In this document: in pieces, positions 23,274 to 32,526 of the stretch | Layout: each line of letters starts with the position of its first letter | Numbering within the stretch: the stretch's first letter is position 1 | Assembly (NCBI GenBank): GCA_011109175.1 | Contig: RDEW01000081.1 | Coordinates: 108,019 to 148,730 of the forward strand | Length of the DNA stretch: 40,712 nt | Source of the DNA: Dicyema japonicum | Lineage: Eukaryota > Dicyemida > Rhombozoa > Dicyemidae | Direction: 5' to 3' | The notes under the pieces: model-generated | Seen by the model: only the letters and a program-made list of their open reading frames with translations | Told to the model about the DNA's origin: nothing | The model's database searches: none | Program-made: the position numbers and the translations under genes

Positions 23274-23700
23274 CAGTAAACTCTCTTAAATTTGCCATTT
23301 TTAAAGAAATATTCTAGTTTTAGTGGAAATTTGCCAATTCCGAAATTTGCAAATTAAAACAATAATACTTTATTCGAGTAGCATGCCTCGTTGTGATTCT
23401 AGTGGTCGATATACAAGACTCGCTATCGAAAAAAGTGCAAATGTTGCGTTATAAGGACGACAACAACTTATTATCATGCCAAAGAATTGCCGACAAATTT
23501 TCTTTTTTGTTTAAGTGAACATTTGCTGGAGGACAGTTAACACTATCTTAAACAGTCTTGACAATTCAAAACTAAAAATTCCTCAACAAAAACAGTCAAA
23601 AAGTTAAAGTTCCCGAAACTTGATGAAAAGCTTGTTGATGGATTCGGTGGAATCAAAAGGTATTCTTAATGTTTTTAAATTTTAAGGTGCATTTTTTTAA
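23274..23700 (+). mobile_element. pogo/Tigger-like element: end plus CENP-B-type transposase N-terminus
   Basis: After TA, CAGTAAACTCTCTTAAATTTGCC forms a pogo/Tigger-like end. Downstream one frame reads KVQMLRYKDDNNLLSCQRIA then DKFSFLFK, the CENP-B/Tigger N-terminal helix-turn-helix pattern (VLKYKDENNSLSxRKIAEKF). Later frames read TILNSLDNSKLKIPQQK, then KFPKLDEKLVDGFG. The DDE catalytic part is absent. This is a dead 5' fragment. Confidence 0.6.
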
Positions 23701-23779
23701 CGATGCATAGACGGAGGATACAAGAACTTCAAATATAGAGTATCTGTGATGTTATATTTGTGCATAAATTAAAGCCTTT

Positions 23780-23825
23780 TTACTGCCTTTTTACGAGAGC
23801 CATAGTATTTATAGCTTCGCATAGG
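23780..23825 (-). mobile_element. family B LINE 3' terminus scrap
   Basis: The complement reads GCTATAAATACTATGGCTCT then CGTAAAAAGGC, matching the 3' end of the LINE at 11740-11775. Confidence 0.4.
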
Positions 23826-23892
23826 CAGACACTTTATTTAAGTAAAGAACAGTTAATTTTAACTAATCGTAGAACCAAGGAATGATCTTCTT

Positions 23893-24092
23893 TTTTTCTT
23901 TTTCTTGTGTGTGGGTCCTTTCTAGACAATCCAGTTCCGCAGTGAGTATCCAATGATGACGGCGTCACTCGTCAAACCCTTTTAGCATCGTAGATGCGTG
24001 GAACCTTCCACCAGGTGAACAGAAGCGAGAATCGAACCCGTAACCTAAGCCACTTTAGCCCGACACCTAACCACTATGCCACCCACTATGAC
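23893..24092 (-). mobile_element. tRNA-derived SINE
   Basis: On the minus strand an RNA polymerase III promoter is visible: A box TGGCATAGTGG (24071-24081) and B box GGTTCGATTCT (24028-24038), 32 nt apart, in a tRNA-like head. This is followed by a ~110-nt tRNA-unrelated body and an A/G-rich tail (AAGAAAAAGAAAAAAAG at about 23890). This is the architecture of a tRNA-SINE rather than a working tRNA, because the acceptor stem does not close. Which LINE family mobilises it cannot be told. Confidence 0.75.
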
Positions 24093-24249
24093 AATTAAAA
24101 CCTTTATTAATTGGAAAATCTAAAATGCCAAAGTGTTTCAAAAAATATGATTATCGGTGTTCGAGACCGCAAACAGACCTGTTATTGCTCACTTTCAAGT
24201 GTTTTAAACACTGATCCCTCTAAGTTGAACGACTAAAAACAATCAGTGG

Positions 24250-24745
24250 AAAAAAATGATTGTAAGACAGAGGGATTTACGTCCCATAACCTGTATTCCG
24301 ACATTGTACAAAATTGTCACCAAATTTGTTAATTCTAAACTGTCTGATTTCGTGGACGCATTTGGTTTAATTTCAGATGATCAACTTGGGATGAGGAACA
24401 ATGTCAGGGTACCAAAGAGCAGGCCCTTATTAATCAATGCTCAAATAAGGAGTACAGAAATAGCCTTTACTCAGCTTGGATCAATGTGAAGAAAGCCTTT
24501 GACTCTTTTGATAAAGATTTGTTGTTCCACATATTGTATTGTTCTGGAATCTCACTTTGGATTGCTAACTTTGTGAAGAGCATAGTTAAGAAGTAGACAG
24601 TCAATCTTCATATTGATGGTAGAAGAATTGGGTCAGTAAGGCTAAGCCGTGGAATTTGCAGGGAGATTCATTATCTCCGCTACTATTTGTTATGGTAATC
24701 GCCCTCGACGTCCATCACATCCAAGAAACGCTCTAATCCAAACGA
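24250..24745 (+). mobile_element. family E LINE: R4/Dong-like reverse transcriptase fragment
   Basis: Motifs in order across two frames: RDLRPITCIPTLYKIVTKFV, AFGLISDDQLGMR, LLINAQIRKEYRNSLYSAW then INVKKAFDSFDKDLL, and LQGDSLSPLLFVMVI. The RPITCxPTxYK and (S)MAWIDYKKAFDS-type motifs resemble R4/Dong/NeSL RTs, which carry a restriction-like endonuclease. That domain is not visible here, and YADD is missing. Diverged sequence of uncertain origin continues to about 25100. Confidence 0.75.
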
Positions 24746-25249
24746 GAAATAATAAATTCTAAAGACAACCATTTGACGTAACTGAAAGGATATTTAAACT
24801 GAATAAAGAAATCATGCGGAACATCACAAAAAACAACAAATATCATTGGGAAGACGTCTCAGAAAAGATACTTCTTCCATTGTATTACCCCAGGATCACT
24901 GGGTCAGAGAAAAAATAAAAGTTATCACCTAAATGTTTCCAGTCAAGGGAGAGGACGATTCCAGCGGAGTCGAGAATCCTATACAGCTTTTCTCATTGGA
25001 CATGACATCAAATTTTTTACATGTTTATAGATATTTCGATGTGAAAAAGTTGGAATTCGGTAGACTGGCCGCTTTTAAGAATTTTGTAGTTTAATAAGAT
25101 TTTCAATGGATCTTGTGTTCAGGTCCAATCAACTTTACTGCAGTCTCCTGGAAATCACATAGTTTCAATGACGAGGAGTGTGAAATATGCATTACCCATG
25201 ATGGACCTGCATACGTTATCGTGGGTCGGATAAATTATTCATAAACTGT

Positions 25250-25640
25250 GTTGCAATGTGTCGAGTCTCCGCTTCGAGAGTCACAGTTCAAGCATTTGTT
25301 GGGCGAACTGAGTAACTGATTGAATGCTTCTGTCATTGGAAGCAAGAATAATGTCGTCGGTTCATTAAAGGTTTGTGGCATTTTGTTATGTAGAGGTTGA
25401 AGAGTTGTGATAACAGTGGGGAGCTTTGGGAAACTCCATTTGGAAGGCAGCGAGATCTTGATTTTATGTTGCTGTAGAGTACTTGTGCTCGTCTTCCATT
25501 TAGGAAATTTCCAAGTTAAAGCTTCAAGTTCATGTGGGTGTTCGTTACAAATATCTTCTTTGTAAGGAGTTTCCTGGAGAATGATTCAAATGCTTTTGTA
25601 ATGTCCACGATTATAAGTACTGTCCTTTGATGTGATATTA
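25250..25640 (-). mobile_element. family A LINE RT fragment
   Basis: The minus strand encodes TVLIIVDITKAFESFSRKLL, FLNGRRAQVLYSNIKSRS and CLPNGVSQSSPLLSQLFNLY, clearly paralogous to the RT at 12488-12922 (SIDLQKAFESVSRK, NGRRARVYMDGTKSR, LPNGIPQGSPLSPALFNL). Its PQGSPLSP box is altered to SQSSPLLS. Confidence 0.75.
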
Positions 25641-25680
25641 TTAAAAAGCACTTTCACAGAACCAAAGAACGTTATATTAA

Positions 25681-26190
25681 CTAAGGTCCCGTTTGTGCTA
25701 CACGTTTCAAAATCTGCTTCACTAGGCGTCTCCGTCGCCTTCTGCTTTGCGCATCTGTCCTTAGATCTTCTAGGTCTTCTGCAGATTTAAGTTTTCTTCC
25801 AATTCCATTAAGATCGTTAAGAGCCACTGGTAGAGTGACTCTAAGCCTTCCTCTGAACGATGGTCTGTTCTCATTGTTAAAGTAATTGTCCATTATTATA
25901 TTTGCAGAAGCGTTTATGTCCATTCTAAGCACGTGCCCAAACAGTCTCCATCTTGATTAATAATGTCGATGCTTATTGGCCTCGATTGTGCCACAGAGTA
26001 TAATTTCTTATTTTAAATCTTCTTGGGCTAACCTAAGCCCACTAAATTGAGTAATTGTTTTCGATGAAATATATCCATTTTTTGTGACCCCCCATGTACC
26101 CGAGTTGTACATAAGCACCGGCTTTATATATGAGTTGTATAGTCTTTTTCTTTGATTTCATTTTATTAGTTTTCGTAGACTCCATATCTT
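25681..26190 (-). mobile_element. family B LINE C-terminal region
   Basis: The minus strand reads LYNSYIKPVLMYNSGTWGVT, SRWRLFGHVLRMD, then RGRLRVTLPVALNDLNGIGR and SAEDLEDL, the post-RT tail of family B. The 5' side is truncated at about 26190, where a second, plus-strand family B copy begins 35 bp away, so the two sit head to head. Confidence 0.85.
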
Positions 26191-26224
26191 CTCTATTTTC
26201 TGATACATAGCAGAACTTTACATC

Positions 26225-28195
26225 ATGTCCTCACTATCATTAAGTATTTGGCGGGTGAATGACAGGATCTGCGTAATACAGATCCGTCTAAACAACCAAT
26301 GTTCCCCTAAAAATACAATTATAAATGTATATGCACCACACTGTGGAAGAGTGGCGAAAAACCTGGATGAATTCTACTCAGCATTATCAAAGACGTATAA
26401 TGAATATGAGTCGTCCTCACTTATATTCATTGCTGGCAATCTAAATGCGAAAATTGAAAAAAAAGAACTCAGAAGATACCTTCATGGGAAGACACGGACG
26501 TGGGAAAAGAAACTTGCCTGGGACCATACTTGGCCATTTCTGCACGGCAAACAAACTGTTCTTGTGCAACACCGCATTCTCTCATCGTGCATGCCACATA
26601 ACCACTTGGATGGCGAACGAAGAAACCCAGAAGGAAGACTAGTCCCTATATACGACCAAATTGATTATATGCCTGATCAATGACAAACGCTCTCTTATAA
26701 ACGCACGCTCATACGAAGGTTCAACAACTGTCAGCGATCACAGAATGGTTATTGTCACCTTCAGCCTGGCGAAACATGGTATCAAACATAAGTAACATAA
26801 CAACTTTACAAACATAATATGAGAATACAAGAAATGGATACGGAAAACTGATCTCTCATCCAGATACAATAAAAAATTACAAAAAATACATCTGCTCTTA
26901 TGTGAAGGACCTAACAGTAGGAATTTCGTAGGATCGCACACAGTATATAATAAACGAAGCAGCGAGCCAGTACCTCGGCACGCGGGAGATGGCCAGTAAA
27001 GGTCGGACGATACATACAGAACTAGGAGTTATCAAAGGAGTTAAAAGAAATCATACAAAAACTAAACGAAAAAGACAAGAGAAAAGCCTTCAGGGGCAGA
27101 GGGACCAAATCCGTAGAAAAATCAGGAGATTGAACAAGACACTCCACCAAGAAGAACTGCTTTGCAAAATCAATCAATTATCCAAACTAAAGACAATTCA
27201 CAAATGTATATGACCGCTCATTTACTACGCACACAAACCGGAAGGAACGGATAATCATCAAAGACAAAAATGGCAGGACATTACTGAGTACTGAAGAGCA
27301 AGCGGAGGTAATTGCAACACATTTTGAGAAACTTTTCAATGTGACTACAGCAATCCCCCATTCAAAGGAAAGCCTAGACCCTTGAAAGAACCAACTACAG
27401 TTTTGGAAGTAAAAACAGCATGTCAAAAACTAAAAAATAACAGAAGCCCTGGACCAGATAGGATAAACCAAGAATTACTAAAATACGGCCTGACCCCTTT
27501 TTAAAAAAATCGCTACACTACTAAATGAAATGTTTTCAACTAACTCAACCTTGCCCCTGGGAACAGGATTACTAATACAAAAACCCAATAAACCCAAAGG
27601 ACCGGTTGAAAACTTACGACCTATTATATTATCAAATTCTCTATGGAAAGTCTCAGCTAACATTGTATTGGAACAAATAAAATGACCCGCCAATGACTAT
27701 CTACTCGAAAGTCAAAGTGGGTTCAGAGAAGGAAAATCAACAGCTGATGCAGTCTGGAGTCACAGATGGAGATGTGCAACACATTAAAAATATTGCAATG
27801 CCACCACATTCTGGGAATAGATCTATCAAAAGGAGTCTAAGAATGATCCAAATCCTTCTATCTAACACAGAACTCCTTGTGAGAGTTGGAAAAATCTACT
27901 CTAGAAAATTTGAAACAAACACACTCCCTCTCTCCGCTTCTATTCACAATATACTTGGAGGCCGCTATGAAAGAACTGAGACCATTATACCAAGGAAAAA
28001 TAGAAGTTTTTTATGCTGATGATGTCGACCTAATCTCTGAAGACAAAGAACTCCTGGAACATGTACTAGAAAAAGCACCAGATATACTTGGGAAATGGTT
28101 TTTCACCGTGAACAGAGAAAAAACAGAAGGGACAGAAATAAGACGAATGAATAACTCACTCGAAGAGAAATGGAGACACACAAAGAAACTTACAT
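26225..28195 (+). mobile_element. family B LINE: endonuclease and reverse transcriptase, degraded
   Basis: The EEP-type endonuclease is seen at 26225-26690: INVYAPHCGRVAKNLDEFYS, LIFIAGNLNAKI, and the IDYM box near 26660. A linker follows, then EEQAEVIATHFEKLFNV (about 27295) and KNNRSPGPDRINQELLKYG (about 27440). The RT continues with LSPLLFTIYLEAAMKELRPL and VFYADDVDLISED (about 28010) and VNREKTEGTEI. Many frameshifts are present, and the GHVLRM/RGRPR tail is absent: the element ends near 28195 against a minus-strand family D piece. In the best copies of this family, ORF order is EEP-RT-tail. Confidence 0.85.
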
Positions 28196-28214
28196 TCTCC
28201 CATGAGGTTGATAT

Positions 28215-28915
28215 TGTGGCATCACCCACAAGTTGAATTCTCGGTTTATGTTCACATCACTGTCAACCGGGCCCTAAGTAGTCTCCCTGCTGAATTACGA
28301 TTTACACTAAAGCTGACTCCGTACGATAGCTGTACAAGTTGGCCAATTTCTGGCACTCCTATCGAGCAAATCTCTATAATACAGTCACTCTTAACGATTT
28401 GAAGGCATTCAATATATCAATCTTCAGAACTAGGCATTTGGTTGTTGTTCCCGCTGAAGTAACTCATCGTTGCGTGCACTGCTACCTCGCATCCACTGCC
28501 CACACCCATGCCAAGTTGAGTGAGTTCTTCGCCAATCCTAGGAGATAATTTAGCAGGACTCTTCGGAAGTGTGTACCGATCGCAATTGGGCGCACTCAAC
28601 CACATCCTTTTCGAAATGCCAATAGACGTCTTCAAAAATTATCTCCAGCAAATGTAGGAGAGAATCCATTAATTATTCTCTTGAAGTGGTTGGTGATAGA
28701 CATAATCAAAGCTCGGCCCACCTCAGCAGTAGCTTCTGAATTAAATCCCTTACATGGCTTGGTCGCAGTCCATCCAAACCTCCATTCGATAATCAAGCAG
28801 GGTTGTTTCTTCTCATTAACTCCAGAACTGCTGGACATGGTTTCACGGGTGTTTGGTCAAAGCACGAATGTCGTTTTCCATCAGTTTTCGGTTTAGGGTG
28901 CAAAGCTCAGTAATC
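28215..28915 (-). mobile_element. family D LINE RT fragment
   Basis: Reading the minus strand from 28915: MSITNHFKRIINGFSPTFAG, RRLLAFRKGCG.VRPIAIGT then HFRRVL, VWAVDA, and LVLKIDILNAFKSLRVTVL. The order L(I/L)A(L/F)xKxxGxVRPIAxGxxxRRL... LKxDxxNAFNSLxR identifies an RT type widespread in invertebrate genomes. A YxxxYGTESALV and QQGDYLGP box follows near 28270. In-frame stops make it non-functional. Family D C-termini lie at 32527-33350 and at three further sites. Confidence 0.75.
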
Positions 28916-29119
28916 ATAACTAAGAGATCTGGTCATTGATACTGATGACTTAACGATTAGTGGCATGAGACATTCCGCAGCAGGAATACGAACGATTTTG
29001 GATATCCTTAGTTTAATCCGTCTAACTTTCCGACTCTCCGACAAAAGCCCTTTGTCAGTAGAAGATTGCATATGAAAATTATAGAGACAAATCATGGCTA
29101 AAAAAGTGAAAAAAGTCAG

Positions 29120-29590
29120 ATAAGGTCAACACATTCCTATCATTTTGAAATGAATAACTACACTAAATTATATAATTGTTCCATAAACCGCAATTCAATT
29201 CCAATGTTATGGAAACATGCATACATCCAATCGACAAAGTTCATGATTGTCAAAATCTTGGAAAAGCTTCTTCTGTAAAAACAAATTCTTCCTAATAATC
29301 AGTTCCAGCATGAATTTAAAAACGGTCTATCAATCACGAGTCATCTTGGTAATTTCATTTGCTCTGGCTTCCCCCAAATTCCAGACATCAGAAGACCGTG
29401 TCATGTTCCATTGAAATTGCAAAGCTCTCTGCTCCGTTCCTAGAAGAATCTTTTTGAAAAATTTTTCGGACGGACATTCCTGGGAATTTAAAACTCTGAC
29501 TGGCTAACTTTTTTGCAACGGGAGAGGACGAGTCTGCCTTGGGGCTTTCGATCAGTCTCCCGGGTATTTTCTAGTGTAGCCCATAGTTCA
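29120..29590 (+). mobile_element. family A LINE RT fragment
   Basis: The plus strand reads YNCSINRNSIPMLWKHAYIQ, IVKILEKLLL, then NQFQHEFKNGLSITSHLGNF, aligning to FQHGFRPDRSTTTHLGSISQ of the copy at 39408-39560. It is short and heavily mutated. Confidence 0.7.
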
Positions 29591-29716
29591 CTACTATTCC
29601 CACTCCTTGCAAGGAAAAGGTTGAACTAATTTTTCCTGAGGTGTTGCTGGATTAGGGAAAAGATGAAAGAGGTAAGAAAAACGATAATCCTACTCAAAAC
29701 GATAATAAAAATAAAA

Positions 29717-30094
29717 TTAATTAGAAAGCCAGTTATTAATATGATTGATAATGCCTTCTATTTGTTCTCCACTAAATCTATATTCAATCATTTCTATTAT
29801 GTTGTATAACTCAACTTCACTTCGAGGCATTAAATTGACTATCATCATAATTTCTGCTTTTGTTAACTCAAATTGATTGAGAGATTCAACAAATGACAAC
29901 AATTTATCAACGTGAATGGTATTGGGAGTTAGTTTCTTGACGTAATCCTTAGTGTTGTGAAGAATAGCTGATATATTCTTTTCTTCTTTAAGTATTTTCT
30001 TCTCAATACGGGAGATATTCTCCAAAATGGCCATAACTTCAGCGTTGGTTACAAAATTATCTTGTACTTTAATAATTTTCATAACAACAATCAA
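29717..30094 (-). CDS. CRCP: RNA polymerase III subunit RPC9 (CRCP)
   Basis: The product is 125 residues from 30094, or 121 from the second ATG at 30082, which fits the family's N-terminus better (MKIIKVQDNFVTNAEVMAIL); other CRCP proteins are ~120-150 residues. The C-terminal half, FELTKAEIMMIVNLMPRSEV and ELYNIIEMIEYRFSGEQIEG with IINHI, matches the HRDC-like fold of CRCP (LTKAEKLQLLNxRPxxxVE...EExxERxxEEQIExLL). RPC9 pairs with RPC8 to form the Pol III stalk used in initiation. The gene is intronless and opens divergently from IQCK with 54 bp between the farther start codons. AT-rich codon use matches the neighbours. Confidence 0.9.
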   Translation of the reverse strand: MIVVMKIIKVQDNFVTNAEVMAILENISRIEKKILKEEKNISAILHNTKDYVKKLTPNTIHVDKLLSFVESLNQFELTKAEIMMIVNLMPRSEVELYNIIEMIEYRFSGEQIEGIINHINNWLSN

Positions 30095-30148
30095 TCACGT
30101 ATTTTAAATAATAATTAAAAAATAAATTTATTACTTAGTAACTATAAT
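30095..30148. promoter_or_regulatory. compact bidirectional promoter between CRCP and IQCK
   Basis: Only 54 bp separate the outermost start codons of two divergent conserved genes, so 5' untranslated regions and core promoters must fit or overlap here. The sequence is AT-rich with CAATCAATCACG at its left end; no canonical TATA box can be assigned to either side. Confidence 0.6.
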
Positions 30149-31013
30149 ATGTCTATATTAACAACTGTTCAGCCTGATTTATGGAATGAAATTTTTTATG
30201 GTCAATGGTTGTCTTACTTTAGAAATTGAGTCAGAGAAGCCTTGTGGAATAGGTGATATTTCACCAACTAAAATAATCAATTTTGACCAAAGTCGACACA
30301 GTCCAGTCTTTTACGGGTATTATTTCTCTCCAATAAACATCGATACACCCCTTTATAAATTCTCTTCTGCTGTCGGTCACCCAGCCATGTTGGGGTATTT
30401 TGTGGAAACAATCGAAAAGGAAGTTGAAATTCAACCCCAAAAGCCTCATATAAAAATTGTTTCACTTAGAATTGACTAAAGGCGACCATCTCACTTATTT
30501 AAAGTATTACGTCTACCCTACGTTGACAACTGCTTTAGAAGAGCTCCTTACATTAGCTAAAAAAGAAGGTTGTTTCAATGGAACAGTTTTTTGTATAAAA
30601 ATTTTAGCAAAGCAGACGAAGTAAACGTTTGATGAGGGCCACAGACATACTTGTGACTAACCTGTACAAGTTTATATTATTATTTACGACAGTAACAATA
30701 AAATACACAAAGATAGACCTCATTATGACTTTGAGGATATTCCATTTGTAAAATGCTTTCTGACAAAAAAGTAATTAATATTTGTGACAAAGTCCGCGAA
30801 AAGCAATACCAATGTCGGAATTATGGAGTGATGAGGAAGCAGCCATTATAATTCAATCACATTGGCGGGATATAAGGTTAACGTAAATAATAATTGCATA
30901 CTCGTAAAAACCCAGAAATAAATGAATTAATAATATGGCAGAGACAGTGGAGAGAGGAGAAATGCATTAACAAAGAAGTTGCTAATTTATGGAATGATGT
31001 TGTTAAAATATAA
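30149..31013 (+). CDS. IQCK: IQ domain-containing protein K
   Basis: Exons read MSILTTVQPDLWNEIFYEIE, SRHSPVFYGYYFSP, YLKYYVYPTLTTALEELLTL with AKKEGCF, SRRSKRLMRATDILVTNLYN, PRKAIPMSELWSDEEAAII with IQSHWRDI (the IQ motif), and NPEINELIIWQRQWREEKC..., stop 31011-31013. The order and motifs (LAKKExCF, (T/S)xxEEAAxxIQSxWR, RxxPEIxELxxWQ) match IQCK, a calmodulin-binding-type protein of ciliated lineages. The product is ~243 residues, somewhat shorter than vertebrate IQCK. Introns: 30201-30222, 30459-30481, 30586-30607, 30670-30692, 30771-30792 (22-23 nt). The sixth junction (about 30876-30900) lacks an AG acceptor in the needed place. Frame is off by one base across the 30459-30481 junction. 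Identification is firm; exact exons 2 and 7 are less so. Confidence 0.85.
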
Positions 31014-31062
31014 ACTAATAAAATCAAACAAATTTAATTCAAAGGAAAGAGGGAGAGACAAA
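31014..31062. terminator. 49-bp convergent intergenic region (IQCK/SRSF1 3' ends)
   Basis: Stop codons of convergent IQCK and SRSF1 are 49 bp apart, so transcript ends and poly(A) signals must overlap. AATAAAATCAAACAAATTT at about 31018 contains AATAAA on the plus strand. On the minus strand no clear AATAAA is seen before the IQCK stop. Confidence 0.55.
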
Positions 31063-32005
31063 TTAATCACTATTTTTAATAGGAGAACCACCATTAGTTA
31101 TATCACTGGTCTTGTCTTGTCTCATTGAATCTCTATTAGACCCACTACGAGATCTGCTAATACTTGCCCTTTCCTTCGATGATTTACGACTCACTGAACG
31201 AGATGATGAACTACGAGAACGACGACGTTTGTTTCTCGATCTAATTGGTGTCCTACTACGAGAATATGAAGATCCAGAACGATCTCTAGAATCTCTATTG
31301 TCATCCTCCTTCACTCTAATATAAGCAGTGTCCCCCTAAAATCACAACACCACAAACCTTATGAGAACGAAACTTTGAGTCATTTAATTTTTTAACAGCA
31401 TGTGACATATCCTCCTTCCTAATAAAAGAGACGACACCTTTTCCTCCTCCAAATACATCAGCATAGGCAATATCCCCACATTCTCGGAAGTGGTCTTTCA
31501 AATCTTGCCAACTTCCAGTCGGTGGTAGTCCTACAAGTGGTAAAACAAAGATACCAGACACAAGAACAGAGTTCTTAGATCTTCTTGGTACAAAACCTGA
31601 TGACCTCTCAGAATATTTGTTGGTATATGATCCCTTAGGGAACTCCACCCGAATCCTGTAGCCGTCGAAGTAGTATCCATTCCTCCGTCGAACAGCATCA
31701 TCCGCAGCACTAGAATTGTCTCCGTAAAAGCAAAGTAAATATATTCCTCCAAGTAATCCTCACAGAAATGTCAGAATCCTGAAAGGACGTGAGTTTATAG
31801 CATAGCCAACAGCATGACAAAAACGCACTTACTGTCTATGGTCCATCTCTACAAAGGCGAATGGAAGACCACGCCCATTTCGAGGCTGCTTGATATCAAC
31901 GCTCACCACTCTTCCGTATTTTCTGAAAATATCCTCAATCTCGTATTCCTTAATGCTGGAGGGAAGATTTCCAACGTACAAACGGCAATCATTTCGGTAA
32001 GACAT
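31063..32005 (-). CDS. SRSF1: serine/arginine-rich splicing factor 1 (SF2/ASF)
   Basis: The deduced protein is ~257 residues (vertebrate SRSF1 248). RRM1 starts at once: [20 protein letters not shown] (RNP2 RLYVGNL), [17 protein letters not shown] (RNP1), [21 protein letters not shown] short hinge [12 protein letters not shown] leads into the pseudo-RRM with the signature [38 protein letters not shown] and [12 protein letters not shown]. The end is an RS domain ([20 protein letters not shown]...). SRSF1 binds exonic enhancers, recruits U1 snRNP and shuttles. Introns on the minus strand: 31832-31710 (123 nt), 31554-31531 (24 nt), 31357-31336 (22 nt). The gene converges on IQCK with 49 bp between stop codons. 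No frame defects. Confidence 0.95.
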
Positions 32006-32477
32006 AACAACAACGAAAGAGTTTTATATCACGTGATTAATTAAAATTTTATTTAATATATAATTTTTTTATTTATTATATTTTTAATTTACCATGTCTT
32101 TTATGAAAATCTAATAGTTGAAGTATTATATAATAGTTACACAATATAATTTATAGATTCAAAGACATGTGGAAGCGTCCATCATTATCTGCTCGAAGCC
32201 TGAGGACGGTCCGCCTCTTACAAGGTCGAGAGGTCGGGACTAATAACTAACAATATAATTTAATCGATAGTCATTTATTGATTGAATTAATTTGATAATC
32301 TTATAGTTTTATTCTTAGGTTGTCGTCGTTATTCAGATCGTCTCAATGATCCAAAGGGTCACAAGGATCACATGAGACTGGATGGCTTCGAGAGCGTATT
32401 TCGATAACTATCGTTAGAAGAAAACAGCATGGCCATTCAAGTTCCCTAACTTTTAATTTTTAAAAAAAAGTTAGCAA
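32006..32477. other. upstream of SRSF1; no recognisable gene
   Basis: AT-rich to about 32160, then mixed sequence without ORFs or motifs I recognise. It should hold the SRSF1 promoter. Confidence 0.45.
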
Positions 32478-32525
32478 TGGTCATATAGCGGCCACCTGAC
32501 TGCGTGGCTATATTCTCTCGTCGCT
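32478..32525 (-). mobile_element. family D LINE 3' terminus
   Basis: The complement encodes ...ATRE.YSHAVRWPLY, the end of the family D tail. It shares ATAGCGGC...CTGACTGCGTGGCTAT with the sites at 37750 and 38165 (same strand) and with the reverse complement of 33300-33340. Confidence 0.6.
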
Positions 32526-32526
32526 A

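Noticed and set aside
24020-24092. Functional tRNA gene
   Set aside because: A and B boxes are good, but the acceptor and anticodon stems do not pair convincingly and a SINE body with A-rich tail follows.
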